This document shows, in pieces, positions 45,852 through 57,639 of a DNA stretch of 64,000 nucleotides. Made by a program: the position numbers and the translations under genes. The stretch's first letter is position 1. Every line of letters begins with the position of its first letter. The notes beneath the pieces were generated by a model that saw nothing but the letters and a program-made list of their open reading frames with translations, was not told the DNA's origin and did not search any database. The stretch lies in NCBI RefSeq assembly GCF_035046485.1, contig NC_085138.1, positions 336,123,312-336,187,311 of the forward strand, read 5' to 3'. The DNA is from Aedes albopictus (lineage: Eukaryota; Arthropoda; Insecta; Diptera; Culicidae).

Positions 45852-48800
45852 ATGCATCCAGCGTTCGAGAATGCCGGCACCAGCAAGGGTCTGGAGGTGT
45901 GGAGAATCGAGGTGAGTAATAGAGTCGCGAAACGGTTAGCTCCGACGGTCCGAGCCGCCGACTGCGTAACATGTGTACCTGCTAAACAGTTTTCAATTTA
46001 AACCAGTTTACTGGGAAAAAATCAGTTTTATTTTCTGCGATGAGGTGAGTAATATAAATCTTTTACGGCGGTTTTCCTGCAAACAGAGCAGATGTACGAA
46101 CGAGTTGACGCGTGGCATGTAAACACTATCTGTGCACATTTTTTGGGAGCCGGGAAAATCGATTTCTTTAGCACAGACAGTTTCCAAGGTTGGCATGATG
46201 TTTATAGCCGACAACGGCGCGCCGCAGCAGGGGTGATTTACCCGAGGGGATGGTCTAGCCATCGATTAACATATTGGCGACATGCGAACATTAACAGCTA
46301 TTTTTATTTTTATTCTTTTTCAAAATTATCAATTCAGTCAATTAGTAGAAAAAAGCCAAAAGTCACTATGGGAAGCCTATCGTGCTATTATCTCATCATT
46401 GATATGAAGGGAGTGAATTTATTGCCCTGATTTTGGCGTTCATTATTATCTCTGTATTACTCAACAGAAATCATGTGCGCACTGCCTCCCGGATCGATAG
46501 TATACGGTACCAAATGTTCAGTGATAGGATTGATAACAATAGCAATTAGACGAAAGATGATACATGTAATAAGGAAGCCATTGGGAATCAATATTGGCTG
46601 CAATGTTCCTACGATCCTGTATGCAGAATTTATTCGTCAAGTTACTGCGATATTTCTCAAAATTTTTACTTTAGTTTGTATACTAGTTAAAAATATGTTG
46701 AATAAAAAAATCGAAAACAAATTTTATCGAGCAATAACTGATACAGATGACTAATATATTAGAAATTTTGGCTGATTTCGTTCCTCTTTGTGGCTACTAA
46801 ATAACCCTAGTAAGATGTTGGGGTCATTGTGACCCAGACAGGCACACTGAGCGTGTACTGCACCAGCGTTGTGTGCCTAAGCTAATTGCCATTCTCCGAG
46901 TCCACGCGCCAACTCCTCTGTAGCTCCCAGACGATATGGGTGATAGCCGTTGAAACGGCATTCCAGCCAAACTCATCCCTACACATCCTCTAGACAAGAT
47001 TGTCTGGAGTTTTGCCCTCCCCGCATGTGGCAAGCATGCGGTCTCACATTGTGCGAAAACGGGGGCACACGAACACGTTTCCTCTAAACCAGCACAAACC
47101 GGACATTTGGGAGAACCCGCATGCCCGAAACGGTGTAGATACTGTCGGAAGCAACCATGATCTGAAAGGACCTTTGTCAGTCAGAAGAAATACTACTTCC
47201 CCATGGCGCCTAATAATCCAACTATTCATTTTCATTTATTTAGTTAACATCAAATTCATGATAACACTGAATCAACAATTTGCCGCCATAATACTCGATT
47301 TGCAGGTACAGCTCTCCAACCTCGGTCGCGCCCAACACTCGCCAGATCACGCTCCACCTGGTCCGCCCATGGTGCTCTCTGCGCTCCACGCCTTCTTGTA
47401 CTGGTGGCGCCTTGTGTCTGAAAATTCAAACACGTATATCTCGATACCCTAATGAGGTACAAGCATGCCGTTTTCAGCAAAGTTGATCAGCAGACTAAGA
47501 ACTATCTGGCAATGGCGTCTTTGGTTCGAGAATCGTCCGCTAGGTGGCGCCAGGGTAAAAAATGTTCAAACTTCTATATCTCAGAATCCTGATAAGATAG
47601 GATGATGCCGTCTTCAACAAAGTTCTTCAGCAAGCTAAAAACTGTCTGATAGTTGAGTCTTTGATTTGTGATTTATTCGTTAGGTGGCACCGTGTGTATA
47701 ATATTTAAACACTGTTATATGCTAAAAACATGGCGTATTCTGTAAGATTGTTCAGCAGGTTGAGAACTATCCGAGAAAGGTGAAGCTAGGGGACACTAGC
47801 AATCAAAACATTCGAACAATTTTATCTCAAAAATCGGAAAACGTCCAAACGTTCCGAAAGCTAAGAGGAAGTAAGACGTATCTGGCGTCCTTGGTTCTGA
47901 TATTATTCGATAGGTTCCGTCTAATATTAAGAAAATACTTGTATGAACACCCTAATGAACAAGAAATATTCCATTTCCAGCATAGTTGCTCAGCAAGCTA
48001 AGAACCATTTGGCAGGATAGTAGACGGTCGAGTACGGTGGTACAAGAGGCAATACTCTAAAACCGTCTTTGACCCCTTGCAGACACGTTTTGTCACCCTA
48101 CAATAATGCTTCTTTTGCTCCGTTTTTTCTTCCGGGAATGTCTCCGGGAATTTCTACAGGAACTCATCCGGGAATTTTTCCAGGAATTTCTCCGGAAATT
48201 CCTCCAGAAATTTATCCAAGAATTCCACTGGGAATTCCCCAAGAACTTCCTCCAGCAATTTATTCTGGAAATCTTTCGGGAATTCCTCTAGGACATCCTC
48301 CAGAAGTTCCTCCGGGAAATCCTCTAGGAAATCCTCCGGGAATTCCTCCACGAACTCCTCCGGGAATTTTTTCAGGAATTCCTCCAGAATGTTATTTAGG
48401 AATTTCTCCAAGAATTTCTCTAGGAATTTTTCCAGGAATATATCCGGGAATTTTCTAAGGAAAACTTTCGTTTTTGTTTTCAAGAAAATTCTCTGGGAAT
48501 TTCTCCAGGAATCTCTTCCGTGATTTTATTTTCTCACAAATCCCTCTGAGAATTTTTCCCAGAATTCCTCTAGAACTTCCTTTACGAATACCTCCGAGAA
48601 ATCATCCTGTAATTCTTCCGGCAATTTCTCCAGGAAATCCTCCAGGAATTCTTTTGGGAATTTCTTCTGCAAATCTTCCCGAAAATCCTCCAGGAATTCC
48701 TCCGGGGACTCTTCTGAAATACCTCCGGGAATTTTTAAATGAAATTTTCGGGATTTTCTCAGAAAATCCTCTGGGAATTTCTCAAAGTATTCCACAGAGA

Positions 48801-51800
48801 ATGCCTCTAGGATTTCGTCCAGGAATTCCTCAGGAAATTTCTCTAGGAATTCCTCCGGTAATTTCTCCAGCAATTCCTCTGGAAAACTCTTCAGGGAATC
48901 CTCCTTCCTGGTGGATTCCCCGACGGAAATTCCTGGACGAATCTCTGGAGGAATCGCCGGGAGAAATCATGGAGAAATATCCAAAAGAATTCCTGGAAAT
49001 AATCCCGGAGAAATAACTGAAGGAATCACCTTGGAAATCACCGGAGAAATTGCTGATGGGAGTCATTGAAGAATGCCCGGAGAAATTCCAAGCGGGAGTC
49101 GTAAAGAAATTCCTAGTGGAATTCCAGGAAAAATTTTGGAAGGATTTCCTGAAGAAATTCCTAGTGGAATTTCTGGAGAAATTCCTAGTGGAATTTCTGG
49201 AGAAATTCCAGGGAATATTTCTAGAGACATCCGCGGAGGAATTTCCAGAGAAATTCCCGGCAGAATTCCTGGAGAAAACAGAGAAGGAATTCCTGGAGAA
49301 ATTCCCAGAGGAATTCCTGGAGAAGTTCTCAGAGCGTTTTCTGAAAAAAGTCACGGAAGACTTACTGAAGAAAGACTTCCTGGAGAAAATTTTCAGTGGA
49401 TTTAAAAAAAACGGAAGTGTTCCTGAAGAAATTCCCGAAGGAATTTCTGGGGGAATTCCCGCAGGAATTCCTGGAAGAATTTTAGGAAGATTTCCCGGAC
49501 AATTTCTTGAAGAAATTTCCGAAGCAATTCCCGGAAACATTTTCGGAGATATTCCTAGAGGAACTCCTAGAAAAATTCTCGGAGAAATCCAGTCTGGAGA
49601 AATTCTTGAAGGAATTTCTGAGGAAAATCCCGAATTCATGGTGTAATTTCCGGAGGTACTCATCGAGGTATTCCTGTGGAAAATCTCGGAGGAAATCCGG
49701 AGGCATTCCTGGAAAACTCCTGGAGAAATTCCCAGAAGGAGTTTCGGAAGTGGGTTCTAGAGGACATCCTGAAAAATTTTCTTGAAGAATTCCCGGAGAA
49801 ATTTCCAGAGGAATTCCTAGAGAAATTCCCGGAGAAATTGTTGGAAAAAAATCCGGAAGAGTTCCTGTAGAAGTTCCCGGAAACATTCCCGGAACTAAAC
49901 GGAGCAATATTGTTGGGTGACAAAATTTGTCTACAGGGGGTCAAAGATGGTGTAGCGAATAACCTAACGAATAAATCACGAATCAAAGACTCAACTATCA
50001 GACAGTTTTTAGCTTGCTGAAGAACTTTGTTGAAGACGGCATCATTCTATCTTATCAGGATTCTGAGATATAGAAGTTTGAACATTTTTTACCCTGTCGC
50101 CACCTAGCGGACGATTCTCGAACCAAAGACGCCATTGCCAGATAGTTCTTAGTCTGCTGATCAACTTTGCTGAAAACGGCATGCTTGTACCTCATTAGGG
50201 TATCGAGATATACGTGTTTGAATTTTCAGACACAAGGCGCCACCTAGCGGATAAATTCCAAACCAAAGACTTTACTATCAGATAGTTCTGAGCTTGCTGA
50301 AGAATTTTGCCGAAGACAGCATCATTCTATCTTATCAGGTTTCTGATATATGAGGGTTTGAACATTTTTAACACTGGCGCCGCCTAGCGCCCGAATCACG
50401 AACCAAAGTCGCCGTTGCCAGTTAGTTCTTAACCTGCTGAACAAATTCGCCAAAGACACTATACTTCTATCTCATCGGGATCTTGAGATATACTTTGCGC
50501 AAAGTATGTGGCCAATTTTGGTACCCCAAGACAATCCGGAATAACTTCACCAAAATCCATCGAAAAACAAAAAAGTTATGACCATTTTTGTGCTTTTCCG
50601 AAGGTGGAAAATGTACGTTGGCTGGATGAAGGTTAATGAAAAGTTTATGTTTTTTGACGTTGATAACTAGCTAGTGATTAGATCTTGTGTTCTATTGAAT
50701 ATAACTAGTCACAATTATGCACATTTGATAGATATTAAATTGTGAGAGCTGTCATTGTCAATGGTGGTTACGTCAACTATGCGATTATGGGCAGCATGGT
50801 ACATTTGGTGCGGGGGTGAATCTTTTTTGACCGCAGTTTCTTCTGGAGCCCATAGTAGGCACGACTTCCACTGATGATGCGCCTTCGTATTTCACGGCTC
50901 ACGTTATTGTCAGCCGTTAGCAAGGAACCGAGGTAGACGAATTCTTCTACCACCTCGAAAGTATCCCCGTCTATCGTAACATTGCTGCCAAGGCTTGTCC
51001 TGTCTCGCTCAGTCCCACCTACCAGCATGTACTTTGTCTTAGCCGCATTCACCACCAGTCGCAGTGACGGCAATTGTCAAATTAAGGTCGTCTGCACCGA
51101 CGCCCAGCGGCGCCAGCGTCGTTGATTTGTTTCTGTTTTGATAGTCGTATTGACAACCCGAGCGGAATTCTCAGAAATGTATGCTTTCGAAATTCTATTG
51201 ACCGCTGTCTGCTGAACTTCAACCACCTACTGATACTCAAAATCAGTATTTTCAATTTCAACTGATTCGTTTTAATTAAGCACGATGCAGAAGCAAAAAA
51301 TGCAGTTGTTTTGCATCACTCACCAAAAGTAACTATAATGCATTGAATTAAGGTAACATATCGGTATTTGCATGCCTAAAACTATAATAAATCAATTGCA
51401 AATTGAAATATTCATATTCGAATTCGTCGAGCTGAAGTTCAGCTGAACTGAACTTCAACTGCTGTGCATGACACCACAAGACTCCGCTTTCACTGTCTCG
51501 TCTTTTCATTGTCATGTTCATTCTCGGCCTCGTGTCTATGGGTAACTGTGTTTGTTTATTTGTGTTCGTTTTCGCACAAATTGAACATCTTTGTGCTGAT
51601 TTTTTTCGACACTGAGTCCGACCTTTGCTGCTTCGCGTTTCAGGCTGGTGTACAGTTCTGCCATCGTTCCAAATGTTCTAGCAATAATATTTATCCATGT
51701 CATCCGCAAAACAGACAAATTGGCCGGATTTCGTGAAGATCGTACCCCGGCTGTTGAGCCCGGCTCGTCGCATAACACCTTCCAGTGCGATGCTGAATAG

Positions 51801-54800
51801 TAGGCAGGAAAGTCCATCACCTTGTCGTAGTCCCCGTCGAGATTCGAATGAACTGGATAGTTCACCCGAAATCCTTACGCTGTTCTGCACACCGTCCATC
51901 GTTGCTCTTATCAGTCTGGTAAGCTTCCCGGGAAAGCTGTTCTCGTCCATGATTTTCCATAGCTCTGTGCGGTCGATACTGTCGTATGCCGCTTTGAAAT
52001 CGATGAACAGGTGGTGCGTTGGGACCTGGTATTCACGGCATTTCTGGAGGATTTGCCGTACAGTGAAGATCTGGTCCGTTGTCGACCGGCCGTCGATGAA
52101 ACCGGCTTGGTAACTTCCCACGAACTCATTTACTTTAGGTGAAAGACGACGGAAAATGATCTGGGAGAGCACTTTGTAGGCGGCATTCAAAATGGTGATC
52201 GCTCGAAAGTTCTCACACATTAACTTGTCGCCTTTCTTGTGGATGGGACAGATTATCCCTTCCTTCCACTCCTCCGGTAGCTGTTCGGTTTCCCAGATCT
52301 TGACTACTAACTGGTGCAGACAGGTGGCCAACTTTTCCGGGCCCATCTTGATGAGTTCTGCTGCGATACTGTCCTTACCAGCCGCTTTGTTGTTTTTGAG
52401 CTGGTGGATAGCATCCTTAACTTCCCTCAGCGTGGGAGTTGGTTCGTTCCCGTCCTCTGCTGCACCAACACAGTCATTTCCTCCGCTACCTTGGTCCTCT
52501 GTGCCTACATTCTCTTCGCCATTGAGGTGCTCGTCGAAGTACTGCTTCCACCTTTCGATCACCTCACGTTTGTCCGTCAGGAGGCTCCCGTCCTTATCCC
52601 TGCAGATTTCGGCTTGCGGCACGTAGCCTTTGCGGGATGCGTTGAGCTTCTGGTAGAACTTACGTGTTTCTTGTGAACGACACAGCAGTTCCATTTCCTT
52701 GCACTCCGCTTCTTCCGGGCGGCGCTTTTACTCCCGGAAGAGACGGGTCTGCTGCTTCCGCTTCTGTCTGTATCGCTCCACATTCTGTCGGGTTCCATGT
52801 TGCAGCATTACCGCCCGCGCTGCATCCTTCTCCTCCAGAACCGCTCTGCACTCCTCGTCGAACCAATCGTTTCGTCGACTCCGTTTTACGTACCCGATAG
52901 TGCTCTCGGCTACGTTGTTGATGGCTGCTTTGACTGTACTCCAGCAGTCCTCTAAAAGGGCCACATCGAGCACACCCTCGTCCGGCAACGCTGCCTCGAG
53001 ATTCTGCGCGTATGCGGTGGCGACATCCGGTTACTTCAGTCGCTCTAGATCGTACCGGGGCGGCCGCCGGTACTGTACATTGTTAGTAACGGAGAGTTTT
53101 GGGCGCAGTTTAACCATTACCAGGTAGTGATCAGAGTCGATATTAGCGCCACGATAGGTCCTGACGTCGATAATGTCGGAGAAGTGCCGTCCATCAATCA
53201 GAACGTGGTCGATTTGCTGGTGTGCGCTGAACTTACCAATCGTCGGTCTGAATTCCTCCTCCTGGCCAACATGAGCGTTTAAAACTCCTATGATGATCTT
53301 GACGTCGTGGCTTGGGCAGCGATCGTACTCGCGTTCGAGCTGCGCGTAAAATGCGTCAGTACTTCCGGAGTGTGGGCTGTGCACGTTTCTTAGGCTGAAG
53401 TTGAAGAATCGGCCCTTGATCCTCAACCTGCACATTCTTTCGTCGATCGGCCACCAACCGATCACGCGCCTCTGCATATCACCTATCACGATGAAAGCTG
53501 TTCCCAGCTCGCGTGTGTTGCCGCAGCTCTGGTAGATGGTATGATTACCTCTAAACGTTCTCACCATGGATCCTGTGCAGCGCTACGATGGCGAACCCGC
53601 GGTCCTTCAGTAGATCGGCGAGTATGCGGGTGCTCCCAATGAAGTTGAGAGATCGGCAGTTACACGTACCGAGTTTCCAATCGCAAGTCCTTTTTGTTCG
53701 CTGGGGTCGTTGCCGTTGGTCTCGGTTCGTATTATACTGTTGCTGATTTTCCGTTACAGTGGTTTTTTACGGCTGGCTCGTAGGACCTGACACCAACCCC
53801 CTACTTTCCGGAGGACCATAGTGCACAGTTGAGCTTTGAGTCCTTCCCTGGCACTCGGACGTAGATCAGCCGCCCCTAACATGGGGATCAGACGCTGTTG
53901 TGAGCCGCTCCTCTTGGAGAACAGACGCTCAGGTTTGCCGAAGCAAACCCCCCCTTCCCTGTCAGCCTACGACCAAAGTTCCCACCGGGGTTGGTTACCC
54001 GATCTTCCCTAAGGTTGATCATAGTTTCCGGCCGGTACCACGAGGAGGTAGGGATAGGAGTTGCTGGGCAGAGGCTAGTGGATCAAAATGGGATCTGCAT
54101 TGTGCAGCATACCCAGCCTTTACCGTGCCAAGGCCGGCTCCAGTAGTACGTTATTCTCCATTTGTGACATTTAAGCCACTCTATAAGTAATCATAAACCT
54201 GAGATATTTAAAATGAAAAATTTCATCAGTTTTACATCTGTTTGCCAGTGATTTCTCTTTTGAAGTGCGATTACTTGGGTGTGTTTTGTCCGTTTATTTT
54301 GGTAGGGAAGTAGAACATTGGCAGGGCTCCTATTTTGGGCACTGTTGGCCGCGCCAACTGGAGGGGATTTCCGAAACGTTAAACCACCACAGGAATTTTT
54401 GGTTGGTTAAAATTTCCTTTAATAAACGATTCATTAGTGGATTAAAGACAACAATAAGGATATTGCTTACGTTTAGTGCTCCTATTTTATCGTGTACCAC
54501 TCTGGCTCTGATGCGAGCTCCTTCCGGTTGAGGCACGTAACTATTATTAAATCGTTTAGGATAGGTTTTTATAGAATTCAACAAATACATTTATGCTCAC
54601 TTTACCTTTTAGATTTAGCAGTTTCGATTAGGGAAAAAGTTGCATGAATTCAAGTGAACAGCTATAGAAATAAGACCAGCAAATGCACCTAATCAACGAT
54701 AAGAGTAGTTATTTAATTGATAAGCTAAGGAAACACTTTGAGCATAATTACTTCACATAGTTCAGTGTGGCAGTATCTATGGACTTTAAGAAAATAGTTC

Positions 54801-56954
54801 TTCACTAAAGAAACTTTTGTAATAAACTATCCGAATGTTTATCTTCTCATAGCAACGATGAATCAGCACATTTAACTTTCATCTACCTATTGCTCTATCA
54901 AACCAAACGTCAGTGGCATCAGTCATCAGCAACCGTCCACTGTACTGAAATTGACTTGACCAGGGTATGGTATGGTAGGTGCGCACCGTCCAAATGACGT
55001 CACAGGCACTTTTCGACAATAACTCAGCTAATTTTGAACCAATTGTCGCTATTTTTGGAACGTGTAATATCTAGTCATGTACAAAATTTCAAGTCAATTG
55101 GTTTGGAATTAACTGAGCTATAACAAAAAGTGCCAAAAATGCCGGCCACTGCTCAATTGGCTTTGGCGAACCGCTTTAAATATTGCTTACAATCCTTGAC
55201 AACATCTCTTTTACATTTTTGTGCTTTCAAACAAGCTTGAAACCCTAGAACGTATAAACATAACGTCATAATACTAAATTTGGTCATTGAACAGCTTTCT
55301 CAGCCCTAATGGATTTCGAACCCACTCACAATCAGCAATAAGCTTTCAGTACTGATATGTTTATCACTAGAAAGGCATGTAGCTCGAGGCACAACGTTTT
55401 GCTATCTAACACATTAGTAGCCATCTGAACATTGATGGCAAGATAAGATACTAACTGAAAACGGTATACACTGGAGTGCACTGCTAGACAATTGGCTGGG
55501 ATAGCCTGTTTTTGTTTATTTCGTAATTCTACGCAAAGCTTAGTCAAGTGTAGTCGTAATAGGTCATAATACCCAAAAGCGTACTCCTATATTCAACTGA
55601 ATCCTAATTAAATCTACGAGTACAACCTTCAAATCGCAAACGAGGCCCACTCATCAAAAGGCTAACAAAAGCCTTCACGCTCAAATGATCACAAACGCGC
55701 GCAGCGGACTCAAGTCTTCCGCGTTGCGGGCGAGCTTCCCCTCCTGGACCAACCGCAATAAATGAATAACCCAACGAGACCATTCACTTTCGGTTTATTC
55801 CCGTCTTCCATTCAGTTCAGGCTAGTGAAAACCCTGCAATCGTAAATAGATTGAAGTTGACTGTATCTTTTATTATATCTAACAAAACTGCGACAACAAC
55901 AATCATATATACCTAGTCGTTACGCGTCACTAACCAACCGATCTCTGTCCGATCTTCTCGTTTCAGAACTTCGAACCCGTTCCAGTGGCGAAAACCTCCT
56001 ATGGGAAATTCCACACCGGTGATTCGTACATTGTCTTGAATGTAGGGAACTTTTCTGTTTTATGGGCTATTCTTTTCAATATTTAGACTGATGATATATG
56101 TAATTCAGTTACATATATCATTGATCTTAAAACTTTAAAAAGGTCGATAAACGTTAGGAAACAGCTCTACCAAAGCGCCTTCTATTCCAGACCAAACAAT
56201 CCAAGAGTGGCGTCCTCTCCTGGGACATCCACTTCTGGCTCGGCCTGGAGACCAGCCAGGACGAAGCTGGATCGGCCGCCATCCTAAGTGTTCAGCTGGA
56301 CGATCGGCACAATGGAGCACCGGTGCAGCACCGCGAAGTGCAGGATCACGAGTCGAGTCTATTCCTCAGCTACTTCCCCGGTGGCGTGCGCTATGCTGCG
56401 GGCGGCGTAAAGAGCGGTTTCAACGAGGTCGAAACGAACGCCGCCGGCGAGAAGCGTCTCTTCCAGGTCAAGGGTTCGAAAAATGTGCGCGTACGGCAGG
56501 TAGCGCTGGGGCTCGCCTCGATGAACAAGGGTGATTGTTACATTTTGGACGGAGGGTACGACATCTACGTGTACGTCGGACCCAGTGCCAAGCGGGTGGA
56601 GAAGATCAAGGCCATTAGCGCCGCCTCGCAAATTCGCGACCAAGATCATGCGGGTCGCGCTAATGTGCACATTCTGGGTAGGTTGTTTCCTACTAGTGAG
56701 GAAGCTTGTAAATAGTGTAATTTATTTCATCGTTTCTAGATGAGTTTGCCAGTGCGGCTGATCAACAGGAGTTCTTCGATGTTCTTGGCGAGGGATCCGC
56801 CGATGAAGTTCCCGAGCAGTCGGAGTGTGATGACACGTACGAGCAAACTGATAGCAAAACCGTTACCTTGTACAAGGTTTCCGATGCTGATGGCAGTCTG
56901 AGTATCACTCCCGTAGGGGAGCGGCCCCTCAAGCAGAGCATGCTTGATTCCGAC
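45852..56954 (+). CDS. Cytosolic-type gelsolin, gene 2 (four exons visible, 3' end missing)
   Basis: Exons 45852-45911, 55967-56041, 56191-56677 and 56740-56954 join in frame; all introns begin GT and end AG. Exon 1 encodes MHPAFENAGTSKGLEVWRIE with no signal peptide. Exon 2 continues NFEPVPVAKTSYGKF and GDSYIVLN. Exons 3-4 give G1 ([17 protein letters not shown]), G2 (DCYILDGGYDIYVYVG) and the start of G3 (LYKVSDADGSLSITP). Gene 1 is clearly paralogous along the whole length. Lack of a signal peptide suggests an intracellular actin-severing and capping protein. The reading frame leaves 56954 at a good donor (GTAAGA); the next exon was not found before the window end. Intron 1 is 10,055 bp and packed with mobile DNA. 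Confidence 0.9.
45912..46811. other. 5' part of gelsolin gene 2 intron 1
   Basis: No recognisable transposon or gene is seen. A second GTGAGT occurs near 46046, so an alternative donor is possible. An open frame at 46092-46430 has no domain. Confidence 0.4.
46812..47235 (-). pseudogene. C-terminal fragment of an R1/Jockey-type non-LTR element
   Basis: The minus strand holds FLLTDKGPFRSWLL, a VFVCPRF phrase (second half of the C-terminal zinc-knuckle region), then MCRDEFGWNAVSTA and IVWELQRSW, the usual tail of insect R1-like ORF2 proteins. Frames change within the region. It lies in gelsolin gene 2 intron 1. Confidence 0.5.
47270..47400 (-). pseudogene. 3'-terminal fragment of the RTE element (copy C)
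   Basis: The minus strand reads TRRRGAQRA and WADQVERDLASVGRDRGWR, the last residues of the RTE protein, and matches 9020-9145 of copy A. The match stops abruptly at 47400, where a palindromic repeat starts. Confidence 0.75.
47400..50460. repeat. 3-kb palindrome with 140-bp modules outside and GAATTCC arrays inside
   Basis: 47400-47690 recurs in reverse complement at 49960-50245, and 48060-48165 recurs at 49865-49960. The outer arms are tandem modules of about 140 bp, marked by GGTGGCGCC-type phrases at 47403, 47543 and 47683 and by GCGCCACCTAGCGG-type phrases near 50098, 50239 and 50385. Inside, GAATTCCTCCGG monomers run one way to about 48900 and the reverse way from about 48920 to 49900. 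The left arm has about 360 bp (47690-48050) of extra diverged modules. Long frames on both strands (up to 277 codons) are repeat artefacts. Confidence 0.75.
50461..50794. other. Gene-free stretch between the palindrome and RTE copy B
   Basis: AT-rich sequence with phrases common in mosquito repeats (aagttatgaccattttt). No feature is assigned. Confidence 0.4.
51061..51614. mobile_element. Non-coding insertion in RTE copy B, GCAGTG/CACTG ends
   Basis: The RTE sequence stops at 51060 (accaccagtc) and resumes at 51615 (agtccgacc), so AGTC may be a short target duplication. The ends CAGTGACGG and TCGACACTG are imperfect inverted repeats. No transposase is visible. CAGTG ends occur in hAT elements, but the 8-bp duplication expected for hAT is not seen, so the class is open. 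Confidence 0.55.
51678..52694 (-). pseudogene. Reverse transcriptase of RTE copy B
   Basis: An open frame of 338 codons covers the linker end, KNNKAAGKDSIAAELIK, IICPIHKKGD, SYQAGFIDGRSTTDQIF, FIDFKAAYDSID and FADDMDK. It then leaves frame at the FADD motif, where copy A continues DIVARTFG. The core RT motifs are intact, but the protein is broken immediately after the catalytic aspartates. Confidence 0.75.
53031..53567 (-). pseudogene. Endonuclease of RTE copy B with internal 43-codon deletion
   Basis: The frame has VIGDMQRRVIGWWPIDERM, FFNFSLRNVHSPHSGSTD and DSDHYLV, but goes from GKFSAHQQ straight to IDHVLI. Copy A has 129 more bases at this point (11285-11413), holding LRLIDFA and YTWRSS. 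Confidence 0.75.
54136..55966. other. 3' part of gelsolin gene 2 intron 1
   Basis: Mostly repeat-poor AT-rich DNA. A stretch near 55690-55845 has higher GC, an initiator-like CATTCAGTTC (near 55810) and a possible donor CAATC|GTAAAT (near 55840), so an internal promoter is conceivable. Otherwise nothing is recognised. Confidence 0.3.
55967..56954 (+). CDS. Exons 2-4 of gelsolin gene 2
   Basis: Exon 2 (75 bp) follows GTTTCAG and ends at LN|gtaggg; intron 2 is 149 bp. Exon 3 (487 bp) ends one base into an Asp codon (phase 1), intron 3 is 62 bp, and exon 4 (215 bp) starts after TTTCTAG. Exon 4 holds the acidic linker between G2 and G3 (EQSECDDTYEQ) and the first G3 strand. Coding GC content is much higher than in the flanking DNA. 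Confidence 0.9.
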
Positions 56955-57039
56955 GTAAGATCGTATTATATCACCCTTCTGTTATCAACATGGCTCTAAG
57001 CAGGGTTTCATAAAGTGTATGACTGTATGCCCTTAATAA
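56955..57039 (+). other. Start of gelsolin gene 2 intron 4
   Basis: GTAAGA begins an intron that fills the rest of the window as far as can be seen; nested palindromic elements follow. Confidence 0.6.
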
Positions 57040-57267
57040 TGTTGTTGGCTTTTCAGTCTTCTGGGAGAATCAAAACAACTATACATATGTTTTCTTGATC
57101 CGACGTTCCGGTCCTTATTGGACCTTTTTCAAGGATTCGAAAGAGTAGTTGTTGTTTCGTAATCTTGCTTGTTTGAACTGTGAATCGTCATTTGTGTTTT
57201 GTGTTTAGTTTCTAGAAATATTATTACTTTAGTTAAACTATTTTAAAAATAAAAGGAATTAATTCTA

Positions 57268-57324
57268 CTGTGTGTCGCACTGGCGCAAAGTCATTTGTAA
57301 AAATCGCACCAGTGCGACACACAG
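57268..57324. repeat. Perfect 16-bp hairpin
   Basis: CTGTGTGTCGCACTGG and CCAGTGCGACACACAG pair perfectly around a 25-base loop at the centre of the palindrome. The GC content exceeds that of the surroundings. Confidence 0.8.
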
Positions 57325-57639
57325 CGGAACGGTATTATATTTTTAAACTAGTTTTCCTAAAGTAAAAACATTTCAAGAAAACTAAACACAAATGACAGTT
57401 AACAAAACAAAAAAAAACAAGATAACGCAAAAACAACCACTCTTTCGAATCCTTGAAAAAAGTCCAATAAAGACCGAAACGTCGGATCAGGAAAACATAC
57501 ACCCGGTTCTTTTTTTTTTACACTGGTCGTTTTTTTAACCTTTTTCGTGCATTAGCTTGCGCGCACCTCGCTGACCTAGTGCACGTTTAGGGGTCATAAT
57601 GCACGATTAGGGTTAATCCTATCCATTTGATTTTTTGTC

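Larger units (their letters stand above)
50795..54135 (-). mobile_element. RTE-type non-LTR retrotransposon, copy B, 3'-truncated
   Basis: Same order as copy A on the minus strand: leader, endonuclease (53031-53567), linker, RT (51678-52694, with GLRQGDGLSCLLF and FADDMD) and C-terminal YLGSLLTADNNVSREI. The 3' end with WAGHVARMPD is missing. A 554-bp insertion (51061-51614) splits the C-terminal region, and a 43-codon in-frame deletion removes part of the endonuclease. The RT frame is more intact than in copy A, so this insertion may be younger. Confidence 0.8.

Noticed and set aside
46092..46430. 112-codon frame in gelsolin gene 2 intron 1
   Set aside because: No domain, no splice evidence, and typical intron composition around it.
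48069..49907. Multiple long ORFs on both strands, rich in Glu/Phe/Leu or Pro/Gly/Ile/Ser
   Set aside because: They are translations of GAATTCC-type microrepeats; both strands are open over the same bases and the frames shift between neighbours.
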